Shown here one piece after another: positions 38,121 through 53,250 of a stretch of 64,000 nt of DNA (positions are counted from its first letter, which is position 1; each line of letters starts with the position of its first letter). The stretch covers positions 5,902,501 to 5,966,500 of the forward strand of contig CANUEZ040000193.1 in the NCBI GenBank assembly GCA_948099385.1, in the 5' to 3' direction. The DNA is from Fasciola hepatica (lineage: Eukaryota; Platyhelminthes; Trematoda; Plagiorchiida; Fasciolidae). The notes under the pieces are model-generated. The model saw only the letters and a program-made list of their open reading frames with translations. It was not told the DNA's origin and did not search any database. The position numbers and the translations under genes were made by a program.

Positions 38121-41100
38121 TCTTTTTTTCTAAGTGGTTTCGGATCAATGCAAATGTGAAATAGTTTTTGCACGCTTTTGTCACTATGACGATTTGACTG
38201 ACCCAATCTGTCGGTTGATCAGTTCTAACCAGGACGTCTTCTCATGTGAGAATGTTCAGCTCGTGATCAAATCAATCTATAACTGCCTATGGAATAGACT
38301 TTATCGGTAGTGCCACAGGTTCTTTGGATTCGCATACGTTCAATGCCCTCATTCCTTGAAGCATTTCCGATTTCTCATCAAAAACAGAAGCATATCTTTC
38401 CAAGTGTGGTGAGCGTATATACTACTTGGAAAGTAGTTGATTGCTGAAAAGGGAACTGTCGTCAGTCGTGGATTACCATTGCCGCTATGCCCAAGAGACT
38501 GAACGCGATAAGGTGAGCAACAACAGGCGAACCACACGACAGCTTCTCCGTCGGATGGTCACTGTGTTCAAGTGAACGGGGACAGCCACTTTGCAAACGA
38601 GCATGTTTGTAACGTTTGGTTTGTTTTGTTCATGTCCGAACAAGCTATCTTGGCATAAACAACCTATTACCCATGCACGTCTTGTCCATTATAACACAAG
38701 TAATATCCAACAATACCAGATATATGGCGAATGAATGAATCATCGTAGAACGACGTCAAACCCTCTCTGCTGAGTTCTTGTTTCTTTTTTTCTAAGTGGT
38801 TTCGGATCAATGCAAATGTGAAATAGTTTTTGCACGCTTTTGTCACTATGACGATTTGACTGACCCAATCTGTCGGTTGATCAGTTCTAACCAGGACGTC
38901 TTCTCATGTGAGAATGTTCAGCTCGTGATCAAATCAATCTATAACTGCCTATGGAATAGACTTTATCGGTAGTGCCACAGGTTCTTTGGATTCGCATACG
39001 TTCAATGCCCTCATTCCTTGAAGCATTTCCGATTTCTCATCAAAAACAGAAGCATATCTTTCCAAGTGTGGTGAGCGTATATACTACTTGGAAAGTAGTT
39101 GATTGCTGAAAAGGGAACTGTCGTCAGTCGTGGATTACCATTGCCGCTATGCCCAAGAGACTGAACGCGATAAGGTGAGCAACAACAGGCGAACCACACG
39201 ACAGCTTCTCCGTCGGATGGTCACTGTGTTCAAGTGAACGGGGACAGCCACTTTGCAAACGAGCATGTTTGTAACGTTTGGTTTGTTTTGTTCATGTCCG
39301 AACAAGCTATCTTGGCATAAACAACCTATTACCCATGCACGTCTTGTCCATTATAACACAAGTAATATCCAACAATACCAGATATATGGCGAATGAATGA
39401 ATCATCGTAGAACGACGTCAAACCCTCTCTGCTGAGTTCTTGTTTCTTTTTTTCTAAGTGGTTTCGGATCAATGCAAATGTGAAATAGTTTTTGCACGCT
39501 TTTGTCACTATGACGATTTGACTGACCCAGTCTGTCGGTTGATCAGTTCTAACCAGGACGTCTTCTCATGTGAGAATGTTCAGCTCGTGATCAAATCCAT
39601 CTCTAACTTTCTGTGGAATAGACTTTATCGGTAGTGCCACAGGTTCTATGGATTCGCATACGTTCAATGCCCTCACTGCTTGAAGCATTTCCGATTTCTC
39701 ATCAAAAACAGAAGCATATCTTTCCAAGTGTGGTGAGCGTATATACTACTTGGAAAGTAGTTGATTGCTGAAAAGGGAACTGTCGTCCGTCGTGGATTAC
39801 CATTGCCGCTATGCCCAAGAGACTGAACGCGATAAGGTGAGCAACAACAGGCGAACCACACGACAGCTTCTCCGTCGGATGGTCACTGTCTTCAAGTGAA
39901 CGGGGACAGCCAATTTGCAAACGAGCATGTTTGTAACGTTTGGTTTGTTTTGTTCATGTCCGAAAAAGCTATCTTGGCATAAACAACCTATTACCCATGC
40001 ACGTCTTGTCCATTATAACACAAGTAATATTCAACAATACCAGATATATGGCGAATGAATGAATCATCGTAGAACGACGTCAAACCCTCTCTGCTGAGTT
40101 CTTGTTTCTTTTTTTGTTAGTGGTTTCGGGTCAATGCAAATGTGAAGTAGTTTTTGCACGCTTTTGTCACTATGACGATTTGACTGACCCAATCTGTCGG
40201 TTGATCAGTTCTAACCAGGACGTCTTCTCATGTGAGAATGTTCAGCTCGTGATCAAATCCATCTGTAACTGCCTATGGAATAGACTTTTTCGGTAGTGCC
40301 ACAGGTTCTATGGATTCGCATACGTTCAATGCCCTCACTCCTTGAAGCATTTCCGATTTCTCATCAAAAACAGAAGCATATCTTTCCAAGTGTGGTGAGC
40401 GTATATACTACTTGGAAAGTAGTTGATTGCTGAAAAGGGAACTGTCGTCAGTCGTGGATTACCATTGCCGCTATGCCCAAGAGACTGAACGCGATAAGGT
40501 GAGCAACAACAGGCGAACCACACGACAGCTTCTCCGTCGGATGGTCACTGTGTTCAAGTGAACGGGGACAGCCACTTTGCAAACAAGCATGTTTGTAACG
40601 TTTGGTTTGTTTTGTCCATGTCCGAACAAGCCATCTTGGCATAAACAACCTATTACCCATGCACGTCTTGTCCATTATAACACAAGTAATATTCAACAAT
40701 ACCAGATATATGGCGAATGAATGAATCATTGTAGAACGACGTCAAACCCTCTCTGCTGAGTTCTTGTTTCTTTTTTTGTTAGTGGTTTCAGGTCAATGCA
40801 AATGTGAAGTAGTTTTTGCACGCTTTTGTCACTATGACGATTTGACTGACCCAATCTGTCGGTTGATCAGTTCTAACCAGGACGTCTTCTCATGTGAGAA
40901 TGTTCAGCTCGTGATCAAATCAATCTATAACTGCCTATGGAATAGACTTTATCGGTAGTGCCACAGGTTCTTTGGATTTGCATACGTTCAATGCCCTCAT
41001 TCCTTGAAGCATTTCCGATTTCTCATCAAAAACAGAAGCATATCTTTCCAAGTGTGGTGAGCGTATATACTACTTGGAAAGTAGTTGATTGCTGAAAAGG

Positions 41101-44070
41101 GAACTGTCGTCCGTCGTGGATTACCATTGCCGCTATGCCCAAGAGACTGAACGCGATAAGGTGAGCAACAACAGGCGAACCACACGACAGCTTCTCCGTC
41201 GGATGGTCACTGTGTTCAAGTGAACGGGGACAGCCACTTTGCAAACGAGCATGTTTGTAACGTTTGGTTTGTTTTGTTCATGTCCGAACAAGCTATCTTG
41301 GCATAAACAACCTATTACCCATGCACGTCTTGTCCATTATAACACAAGTAATATCCAACAATACCAGATATATGGCGAATGAATGAATCATCGTAGAACG
41401 ACGTCAAACCCTCTCTGCTGAGTTCTTGTTTCTTTTTTTCTAAGTGGTTTCGGATCAATGCAAATGTGAAATAGTTTTTGCACGCTTTTGTCACTATGAC
41501 GATTTGACTGACCCAGTCTGTCGGTTGATCAGTTCTAACCAGGACGTCTTCTCATGTGAGAATGTTCAGCTCGTGATCAAATCCATCTCTAACTTTCTGT
41601 GGAATAGACTTTATCGGTAGTGCCACAGGTTCTATGGATTCGCATACGTTCAATGCCCTCACTGCTTGAAGCATTTCCGATTTCTCATCAAAAACAGAAG
41701 CATATCTTTCCAAGTGTGGTGAGCGTATATACTACTTGGAAAGTAGTTGATTGCTGAAAAGGGAACTGTCGTCCGTCGTGGATTACCATTGCCGCTATGC
41801 CCAAGAGACTGAACGCGATAAGGTGAGCAACAACAGGCGAACCACACGACAGCTTCTCCGTCGGATGGTCACTGTCTTCAAGTGAACGGGGACAGCCAAT
41901 TTGCAAACGAGCATGTTTGTAACGTTTGGTTTGTTTTGTTCATGTCCGAAAAAGCTATCTTGGCATAAACAACCTATTACCCATGCACGTCTTGTCCATT
42001 ATAACACAAGTAATATTCAACAATACCAGATATATGGCGAATGAATGAATCATCGTAGAACGACGTCAAACCCTCTCTGCTGAGTTCTTGTTTCTTTTTT
42101 TGTTAGTGGTTTCGGATCAATGCAAATGTGAAGTAGTTTTTGCACGCTTTTGTCACTATGACGATTTGACTGACCCAATCTGTCGGTTGATCAGTTCTAA
42201 CCAGGACGTCTTCTCATGTGAGAATGTTCAGCTCGTGATCAAATCCATCTGTAACTGCCTATGGAATAGACTTTTTCGGTAGTGCCACAGGTTCTATGGA
42301 TTCGCATACGTTCAATGCCCTCACTCCTTGAAGCATTTCCGATTTCTCATCAAAAACAGAAGCATATCTTTCCAAGTGTGGTCAGCGTATATACTACTTG
42401 GTAAGTAGTTGATTGCTGAAAAGGGAACTGTCGTCAGTCGTGGATTACCATTGCCGCTATGCCGAAGAGACTGAACGCGATAAGGTGAGCAACAACAGGC
42501 GAACCACACGACAGCTTCTCCGTCGGATGGTCACTGTGTTCAAGTGAACGGGGACAGCCACTTTGCAAACAAGCATGTTTGTAACGTTTGGTTTGTTTTG
42601 TCCATGTCCGAACAAGCCATCTTGGCATAAACAACCTATTACCCATGCACGTCTTGTCCATTATAACACAAGTAATATTCAACAATACCAGATATATGGC
42701 GAATGAATGAATCATTGTAGAACGACGTCAAACCCTCTCTGCTGAGTTCTTGTTTCTTTTTTTGTTAGTGGTTTCAGGTCAATGCAAATGTGAAGTAGTT
42801 TTTGCACGCTTTTGTCACTATGACGATTTGACTGACCCAATCTGTCGGTTGATCAGTTCTAACCAGGACGTCTTCTCATGTGAGAATGTTCAGCTCGTGA
42901 TCAAATCAATCTATAACTGCCTATGGAATAGACTTTATCGGTAGTGCCACAGGTTCTTTGGATTCGCATACGTTCAATGCCCTCATTCCTTGAAGCATTT
43001 CCGATTTCTCATCAAAAACAGAAGCATATCTTTCCAAGTGTGGTGAGCGTATATACTACTTGGAAAGTAGTTGATTGCTGAAAAGGGAACTGTCGTCCGT
43101 CGTGGATTACCATTGCCGCTATGCCCAAGAGACTGAACGCGATAAGGTGAGCAACAACAGGCGAACCACACGACAGCTTCTCCGTCGGATGGTCACTGTG
43201 TTCAAGTGAACGGGGACAGCCACTTTGCAAACGAGCATGTTTGTAACGTTTGGTTTGTTTTGTTCATGTCCGAACAAGCTATCTTGGCATAAACAACCTA
43301 TTACCCATGCACGTCTTGTCCATTATAACACAAGTAATATCCAACAATACCAGATATATGGCGAATGAATGAATCATCGTAGAACGACGTCAAACCCTCT
43401 CTGCTGAGTTCTTGTTTCTTTTTTTCTAAGTGGTTTCGGATCAATGCAAATGTGAAATAGTTTTTGCACGCTTTTGTCACTATGACGATTTGACTGACCC
43501 AGTCTGTCGGTTGATCAGTTCTAACCAGGACGTCTTCTCATGTGAGAATGTTCAGCTCGTGATCAAATCCATCTCTAACTTTCTGTGGAATAGACTTTAT
43601 CGGTAGTGCCACAGGTTCTATGGATTCGCATACGTTCAATGCCCTCACTGCTTGAAGCATTTCCGATTTCTCATCAAAAACAGAAGCATATCTTTCCAAG
43701 TGTGGTGAGCGTATATACTACTTGGAAAGTAGTTGATTGCTGAAAAGGGAACTGTCGTCCGTCGTGGATTACCATTGCCGCTATGCCCAAGAGACTGAAC
43801 GCGATAAGGTGAGCAACAACAGGCGAACCACACGACAGCTTCTCCGTCGGATGGTCACTGTCTTCAAGTGAACGGGGACAGCCAATTTGCAAACGAGCAT
43901 GTTTGTAACGTTTGGTTTGTTTTGTTCATGTCCGAAAAAGCTATCTTGGCATAAACAACCTATTACCCATGCACGTCTTGTCCATTATAACACAAGTAAT
44001 ATTCAACAATACCAGATATATGGCGAATGAATGAATCATCGTAGAACGACGTCAAACCCTCTCTGCTGAG
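38121..44070 (+). repeat. Higher-order repeat: 1986-bp trimer, preceded by duplicated single units
   Basis: A private set (GCCAATTTGC, GAAAAAGCTATC, ACCCAGTCTG, CTCTAACTTTCTG) recurs with landmarks 39673, 41659 and 43645, exactly 1986 bp (3 x 662) apart. Their neighbours also repeat at this spacing: CCATGTCCGAACAAGCCATC at 40615 and 42601, and TTCTTTGGATT with CCTCATTCC near 40970 and 42955. The copies at 38121 and 38783 look identical to each other and share the CTAAG tract with 39445, 41431 and 43417. This block is the most sharply defined higher-order repeat in the window. Confidence 0.88.
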
Positions 44071-47000
44071 TTCTTGTTTCTTTTTTTGTTAGTGGTTTCG
44101 GATCAATGCAAATGTGAAGTAGTTTTTGCACGCTTTTGTCACTATGACGATTTGACTGACCCAATCTGTCGGTTGATCAGTTCTAACCAGGACGTCTTCT
44201 CATGTGAGAATGTTCAGCTCGTGATCAAATCCATCTGTAACTGCCTATGGAATAGACTTTATCGGTAGTGCCACAGGTTCTATGGATTCGCATACGTTCA
44301 ATGCCCTCACTCCCTGAAGCATTTCCGATTTCTCATCAAAAACAGAAGCATATCTTTCCCAGTGTGGTGAGCGTATATACTACTTGGAAAGTAGTTGATT
44401 GCTGAAAAGGGAACTGTCGTCAGTCGTGGATTACCATTGCCGCTATGCCCAAGAGACTGAACGCGATAAGGTGAGCAACAACAGGCGAACCACACGACAG
44501 CTTCTCCGTCGGATGGTCACTGTGTTCAAGTGAACGGGGACAGCCACTTTGCAAACGAGCATGTTTGTAACGTTTGGTTTGTTTTGTTCATGTCCGAACA
44601 AGCTATCTTGGCATAAACAACCTATTACCCATGCACGTCTTGTCCATTATAACACAAGTAATATTCAACAATACCAGATATATGGCGAATGAATGAATCA
44701 TCGTAGAACGACGTCAAACCCTCTCTGCTGAGTTCTTGTTTTTTTGTAAGTGGTTTCGGATCAATGCAAATGTGAAATAGTTTTTGCACGCTTTTGTCAC
44801 TATGACGATTTGACTGACCCAATCTGTCGGTTGATCAGTTCTAACCAGGACGTCTTCTCATGTGAGAATGTTCAGCTCGTGATCAAATCCATCTGTAACT
44901 GCCTATGGAATAGACTTTATCGTTAGTGCCACAGGTTCTATGGATTCGCATACGTTCAATGCCCTCACTCCTTGAAGCATTTCCGATTTCTCATCAAAAA
45001 CAGAAGCATATCTTTCCAAGTGTGGTGAGCGTATATACTACTTGGAAAGTAGTTGATTGCTGAAAAGGGAACTGTCGTCAGTCGTGGATTACCATTGCCG
45101 CTATGCCGAAGAGACTGAACGCGATAAGGTGAGCAACAACAGGCGAACCACACGACAGCTTCTCCGTCGGATGGTCACTGTCTTCAAGTGAACGGGGACA
45201 GCCACTTTGCAAACGAGCATGTTTGTAACGTTTGGTTTGTTTTGTTCATGTCCGAACAAGCTATCTTGGCATAAACAACCTATTACCCATGCACGTCTTG
45301 TCCATTATAACACAAGTAATATTCAACAATACCAGATATATGGCGAATGAATGAATCATCGTAGAACGACGTCAAACCCTCTCTGCTGAGTTCTTGTTTC
45401 TTTTTTTGTTAGTGGTTTCGGATCAATGCAAATGTGAAGTAGTTTTTGCACGCTTTTGTCACTATGACGATTTGACTGACCCAATCTGTCGGTTGATCAG
45501 TTCTAACCAGGATGTCTTCTCATGTGAGAATGTTCAGCTCGTGATCAAATCAATCTATAACTGCCTATGGAATAGACTTTATCGGTATTGCCACAGATTC
45601 TATGGATTCGCATACGTTCAATGCCTTCACTCCTTGCAGCATTTCCGATTTCTCATCAAAAACAGAAGCATATCTTTCCAAGTGTGGTGAGCGTATATAC
45701 TACTTGGAAAGTAGTTGATTGCTGAAAAGGGAACTGTCGTCAGTCGTGGATTACCATTGCCGCTATGCCCAAGAGACTGAACGCGATAAGGTGAGCAACA
45801 ACAGGCGAACCACACGACAGCTTCTCCGTCGGATGGTCACTGTCTTCAAGTGAACGGGGACAGCCACTTTGCAAACGAGCATGTTTGCAGCGTTTGGTTT
45901 GTTTTGTTCATGTCCGAACAAGCTATCTTGGCATAAACAACCTATTACCCATGCACGTCTTGTCCATTATAACACAAGTAATATCCAACAATACCAGATA
46001 TATGGCGAATGAATGAATCATCGTAGAACGACGTCAAACCCTCTCTGCTGAGTTCTTGTTTCTTTTTTGTTAGTGGTTTTGGATCAATGCAAATGTGAAA
46101 TAGTTTTTGCACGCTTCTGTCACTATGACGATTTGACTGACTCAATCTGTCGGTTGATCAGTTCTAACCAGGACGTCTTCTCATGTGAGAATGTTCAGCT
46201 CGTGATCAAATCCATCTGTAACTGCCTATGGAATAGACTTTATCGGTAGTGCCACAGGTTCTATGGATTCGCATACGTTCAATGCCCTCACTCCTTGAAG
46301 CATTTCCGATTTCTCATCAAAAACAGAAGCATATCTTTCCAAGTGTGGTCAGCGTATATACTACTTGGAAAGTAGTTGATTGCTGAAAAGGGAACTGTCG
46401 TCCGTCGTTGATTACCATTGCCGCTATGCCGAAGAGACTGAACGCGATAAGGTGAGCAAAAACAGGCGAACCACACGACAGCTTCTCCGTCGGATGGTCA
46501 CTGTCTTCAAGTGAACGGGGACAGCCACTTTGCAAACGAGCATGTTTGTAACGTTTGGTTTGTTTTGTTCATGTCCGAACAAGCTATCTTGGCATAAACA
46601 ACCTATTACCCATGCACGTCTTGTCCATTATAACACAAGTAATATTCAACAATACCAGATATATGGCGAATGAATGAATCATCGTAGAACGACGTCAAAC
46701 CCTCTCTGCTGAGTTCTTGTTCTTTTGTAAGTGGTTTCGGATCAATGCAAATGTGAAGTAGTTTTTGCACGCTTTTGTCACTATGACGATTTGACTGACC
46801 CAATCTGTCGGTTGATCAGTTCTAACCAGGACGTCTTCTCATGTGAGAATGTTCAGCTCGTGATCAAATCCATCTGTAACTGCCTATGGAATAGACTTTA
46901 TCGGTAGTGCCACAGGTTCTATGGATTCGCATACGTTCAATGCCCTCACTCCCTGAAGCATTTCCGATTTCTCATCAAAAACAGAAGCATATCTTTCCCA

Positions 47001-48029
47001 GTGTGGTGAGCGTATATACTACTTGGAAAGTAGTTGATTGCTGAAAAGGGAACTGTCGTCCGTCGTGGATTACCATTGCCGCTATGCCGAAGAGACTGAA
47101 CGCGATAAGGTGAGCAACAACAGGCGAACCACACGACAGCTTCTCCGTCGGATGGTCACTGTCTTCAAGTGAACGGGGACAGCCACTTTGCAAACAAGCA
47201 TGTTTGTAACGTTTGGTTTGTTTTGTTCATGTCCGAACAAGCTATCTTGGCATAAACAACCTATTACCCATGCACGTCTTGTCCATTATAACACAAGTAA
47301 TATTCAACAATACCAGATATATGGCGAATGAATGAATCATCGTAGAACGACGTCAAACCCTCTCTGCTGAGTTCTTGTTTCTTTTTTTGTTAGTGGTTTC
47401 GGATCAATGCAAATGTGAAGTAGTTTTTGCACGCTTTTGTCACTATGACGATTTGACTGACCCAATCTGTCGGTTGATCAGTTCTAACCAGGACGTCTTC
47501 TCATGTGAGAATGTTCAGCTCGTGATCAAATCCATCTGTAACTGCCTATGGAATAGACTTTATCGGTAGTGCCACAGGTTTTATGGATTCGCATACGTTC
47601 AATGCCCTCACTCCTTGAAGCATTTCCGATTTCTCATCAAAAACAGAAGCATATCTTTCCAAGTGTGGTGAGCGTATATACTACTTGGAAAGTAGTTGAT
47701 TGCTGAAAAGGGAACTGTCGTCAGTCGTGGATTACCATTGCCGCTATGCCCAAGAGACTGAACGCGATAAGGTGAGCAACAACAGGCGAACCACACGACA
47801 GCTTCTCCGTCGGATGGTCACTGTGTTCAAGTGAACGGGGACAGCCACTTTGCAAACGAGCATGTTTGTAACGTTTGGTTTGTTTTGTTCATGTCCGAAC
47901 AAGCTATCTTGGCATAAACAACCTATTACCCATGCACGTCTTGTCCATTATAACACAAGTAATATTCAACAATACCAGATATATGGCGAATGAATGAATC
48001 ATCGTAGAACGACGTCAAACCCTCTCTGC

Positions 48030-51000
48030 TGAGTTCTTGTTTCTTTTTTTGTTAGTGGTTTCGGATCAATGCAAATGTGAAATAGTTTTTGCACGCTTTT
48101 GTCACTATGACGATTTGACTGACCCAATCTGTCGGTTGATCAGTTCTAACCAGGACGTCTTCTCATGTGAGAATGTTCAGCTCGTGATCAAATCCATCTC
48201 TAACTTTCTGTGGAATAGACTTTATCAGTAGTGCCACAGGTTCTATGGATTCGCATACGTTCAATGCCCTCACTCCCTGAAGCATTTCCGATTTCTCATC
48301 AAAAACAGAAGCATATCTTTCCAAGTGTGGTGAGCGTATATACTACTTGGAAAGTAGTTGATTGCTGAAAAGGGAACTGTCGTCAGTCGTGGATTACCAT
48401 TGCCGCTATGCCCAAGAGACTGAACGCGATAAGGTGAGCAACAACAGGCGAACCACACGACAGCTTCTCCGTCGGATGGTCACTGTGTTCAAGTGAACGG
48501 GGACAGCCACTTTGCAAACGAGCATGTTTGTAACGTTTGGTTTGTTTTGTTCATGTCCGAACAAGCTATCTTGGCATAAACAACCTATTACCCATGCACG
48601 TCTTGTCCATTATAACACAAGTAATATTCAACAATACCAGATATATGGCGAATGAATGAATCATCGTAGAACGACGTCAAACCCTCTCTGCTGAGTTCTT
48701 TTTTGTTGTTGTTAGTGGTTTCGGATCAATGCAAATGTGAAGTAGTTTTTGCACGCTTTTGTCACTATGACGATTTGACTGACCCAATCTGTCGGTTGAT
48801 CAGTTCTAACCAGGACGTCTTCTCATGTGAGAATGTTCAGCTCGTGATCAAATCCATCTCTAACTTTCTGTGGAATAGACTTTATCGGTAGTGCCACAGG
48901 TTCTATGGATTCGCATACGTTCAATGCCCTCACTCCCTGAAGCATTTCCGATTTCTCATCAAAAACAGAAGCATATCTTTCCAAGTGTGGTGAGCGTATA
49001 TACTACTTGGAAAGTAGTTGATTGCTGAAAAGGGAACTGTCGTCCGTCGTGGATTACCATTGCCGCTATGCCCAAGAGACTGAACGCGATAAGGTGAGCA
49101 AAAACAGGCGAACCACACGACAGCTTCTCCGTCGGATGGTCACTGTCTTCAAGTGAACGGGGACAACCACTTTGCAAACGAGCATGTTTGTAACGTTTGG
49201 TTTGTTTTGTTCATGTCCGAACAAGCTTTTTTGGCATAAACAACCTATTAACCATGCACGTCTTGTCCATTATAACACAAGTAATATTCAACAATACCAG
49301 ATATATGGCGAATGAATGAATCATCGTAGAACGACGTCAAACCCTCTCTGCTGAGTTATTTCTGCTGTTGTTAATGGTTTCGGATCAATGCAAATGTGAA
49401 GTAGTTTTTGCACGCTTTTGTCACTATGACGATTTGACTGACCCAATCTGTCGGTTGATCAGTTCTAACCAGGACGTCTTCTCATGTGAGAATGTTCAGC
49501 TCGTGATCAAATCCATCTGTAACTGCCTATGGAATAGACTTTTTCGGTAGTGCCACAGGTTCTATGGATTCGCATACGTTCAATGCCCTCATTCCTTGAA
49601 GCACTTCCGATTTCTCATCAAAAACAGAAGCATATCTTTCCAAGTGTGGTGAGCGTATATACTACTTGGAAAGTAGTTGATTGCTGAAAAGGGAACTGTC
49701 GTCCGTCGTGGATTACCATTGCCGCTATGCCCAAGAGACTGAACGCGATAAGGTGAGCAACAACAGGCGAACCACACGACAGCTTCTCCGTCGGATGGTC
49801 ACTGTCTTCAAGTGAACGGGGACAGCCACTTTGCAAACAAGCATGTTTGTAACGTTTGGTTTGTTTTGTTCATGTCCGAACAAGCTATCTTGGCATAAAC
49901 AACCTATTACCCATGCACGTCTTGTCCATTATAACACAAGTAATATTCAACAATACCAGATATATGGCGAATGAATGAATCATCGTAGAACGACGTCAAA
50001 CCCTCTCTGCTGAGTTCTTTTTTTGTTGTTAGTGGTTTCGGATCAGTGCAAATGTGAAGTAGTTTTTGCACGCTTTTGTCACTATGACGATTTGACTGAC
50101 CCAATCTGTCGGTTGATCAGTTCTAACCAGGACGTCTTCTCATGTGAGAATGTTCAGCTCGTGATCAAATCCATCTGTAACTGCCTATGGAATAGACATT
50201 TTCGGTAGTGCCACAGGTTCTATGGATTCGCATACGTTCAATGCCCTCACTCCTTGAAGCATTTCCGATTTCTCATCAAAAACAGAAGCATATCTTTCCC
50301 AGTGTGGTGAGCGTATATACTACTTGGAAAGTAGTTGATTGCTGAAAAGGGAACTGTCGTCAGTCGTGGATTACCATTGCCGCTATGCCGAAGAGACTGA
50401 ACGCGATAAGGTGAGCAACAACAGGCGAACCACACGACAGCTTCTCCGTCGGATGGTCACTGTCTTCAAGTGAACGGGGACAGCCACTTTGCAAACGAGC
50501 ATGTTTGTAACGTTTGGTTTGTTTTGTTCATGTCCGAACAAGCTATCTTGGCATAAACAACCTATTACCCATGCACGTCTTGTCCATTATAACACAAGTA
50601 ATATTCAACAATACCAGATATATGGCGAATGAATGAATCATCGTAGAACGACGTCAAACCCTCTCTGCTGAGTTCTTGTTTCTTTTTTTGTTAGTGGTTT
50701 CGGATCAATGCAAATGTGAAATAGTTTTTGCACGCTTTTGTCACTATGACGATTTGACTGACCCAATCTGTCGGTTGATCAGTTCTAACCAGGACGTCTT
50801 CTCATGTGAGAATGTTCAGCTCGTGATCAAATCCATCTCTAACTTTCTGTGGAATAGACTTTATCAGTAGTGCCACAGGTTCTATGGATTCGCATACGTT
50901 CAATGCCCTCACTCCCTGAAGCATTTCCGATTTCTCATCAAAAACAGAAGCATATCTTTCCAAGTGTGGTGAGCGTATATACTACTTGGAAAGTAGTTGA

Positions 51001-53250
51001 TTGCTGAAAAGGGAACTGTCGTCAGTCGTGGATTACCATTGCCGCTATGCCCAAGAGACTGAACGCGATAAGGTGAGCAACAACAGGCGAACCACACGAC
51101 AGCTTCTCCGTCGGATGGTCACTGTGTTCAAGTGAACGGGGACAGCCACTTTGCAAACGAGCATGTTTGTAACGTTTGGTTTGTTTTGTTCATGTCCGAA
51201 CAAGCTATCTTGGCATAAACAACCTATTACCCATGCACGTCTTGTCCATTATAACACAAGTAATATTCAACAATACCAGATATATGGCGAATGAATGAAT
51301 CATCGTAGAACGACGTCAAACCCTCTCTGCTGAGTTCTTGTTTCTTTTTTTGTTAGTGGTTTCGGATCAATGCAAATGTGAAGTAGTTTTTGCACGCTTT
51401 TGTCACTATGACGATTTGACTGACCCAATCTGTCGGTTGATCAGTTCTAACCAGGACGTCTTCTCATGTGAGAATGTTCAGCTCGTGATCAAATCCATCT
51501 CTAACTTTCTGTGGAATAGACTTTATCGGTAGTGCCACAGGTTCTATGGATTCGCATACGTTCAATGCCCTCACTCCCTGAAGCATTTCCGATTTCTCAT
51601 CAAAAACAGAAGCATATCTTTCCAAGTGTGGTGAGCGTATATACTACTTGGAAAGTAGTTGATTGCTGAAAAGGGAACTGTCGTCCGTCGTGGATTACCA
51701 TTGCCGCTACGCCCAAGAGACTGAACGCGATAAGGTGAGCAACAACAGGCGAACCACACGACAGCTTCTCCGTCGGATGGTCACTGTTTTCAAGTGAACG
51801 GGGACAACCACTTTGCAAACGAGCATGTTTGTAACGTTTGGTTTGTTTTGTTCATGTCCGAACAAGCTATCTTGGCATAAACAACCTATTACCCATGCAC
51901 GTCTTGTCCATTATAACACAAGTAATATTCAACAATACCAGATATATGGCGAATGAATGAATCATCGTAGAACGACGTCAAACCCTCTCTGCTGAGTTCT
52001 TGTTTCTTTTTTTGTTAGTGGTTTCGGATCAATGCAAATGTGAAGTAGTTTTTGCACGCTTTTGTCACTATGACGATTTGACTGACCCAATCTGTCGGTT
52101 GATCAGTTCTAACCAGGACGTCTTCTCATGTGAGAATGTTCAGCTCGTGATCAAATCCATCTGTAACTGCCTATGGAATAGACTTTTTCGGTAGTGCCAC
52201 AGGTTCTATGGATTCGCATACGTTCAATGCCCTCATTCCTTGAAGCACTTCCGATTTCTCATCAAAAACAGAAGCATATCTTTCCAAGTGTGGTGAGCGT
52301 ATATACTACTTGGAAAGTAGTTGATTGCTGAAAAGGGAACTGTCGTCAGTCGTGGATTACCATTGCCGCTATGCCGAAGAGACTGAACGCGATAAGGTGA
52401 GCAACAACAGGCGAACCACACGACAGCTTCTCCGTCGGATGGTCACTGTGTTCAAGTGAACGGGGACAGCCACTTTGCAAACAAGCATGTTTGTAACGTT
52501 TGGTTTGTTTTGTTCATGTCCGAACAAGCTATCTTGGCATAAACAACCTATTAACCATGCACGTCTTGTCCATTATAACACAAGTAATATTCAACAATAC
52601 CAGATATATGGCGAATGAATGAATCATCGTAGAACGACGTCAAACCCTCTCTGCTGAGTTCTTTTTTTGTTGTTAGTGGTTTCGGATCAGTGCAAATGTG
52701 AAGTAGTTTTTGCACGCTTTTGTCACTATGACGATTTGACTGACCCAATCTGTCGGTTGATCAGTTCTAACCAGGACGTCTTCTCATGTGAGAATGTTCA
52801 GCTCGTGATCAAATCCATCTGTAACTGCCTATGGAATAGACATTTTCGGTAGTGCCACAGGTTCTATGGATTCGCATACGTTCAATGCCCTCACTCCCTG
52901 AAGCATTTCCGATTTCTCATCAAAAACAGAAGCATATCTTTCCCAGTGTGGTGAGCGTATATACTACTTGGAAAGTAGTTGATTGCTGAATAGGGAACTG
53001 TCGTCAGTCGTGGATTACCATTGCCGCTATGCCCAAGAGACTGAACGCGATAAGGTGAGCAACAACAGGCGAACCACACGACAGCTTCTCCGTCGGATGG
53101 TCACTGTGTTCAAGTGAACTGGGACAGCCACTTTGCAAACGAGCATGTTTGCAGCGTTTGGTTTGTTTTGTCCATGTCCGAACAAGCTATCTTGGCATAA
53201 ACAACCTATTACCCATGCACGTCTTGTCCATCATAACACAAGTAATATTC
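48030..53250 (+). repeat. Higher-order repeat: tetramer of about 2640 bp, two copies
   Basis: Four successive unit types repeat in order. CTCTAACTTTCTG with TTATCAGTAG lies at 48200 and 50837. CTCTAACTTTCTG with GGACAACCAC lies at 49161 and 51803. CATTCCTTGAAGCACTTCC lies at 49590 and 52233. TTCTTTTTTTGTTGTTAG with GACATTTTCGGTAG lies at 50017 and 52661. Offsets are 2639, 2641, 2644 and 2644 bp. The increasing offset is explained by T-tract length changes after the duplication. Confidence 0.87.
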
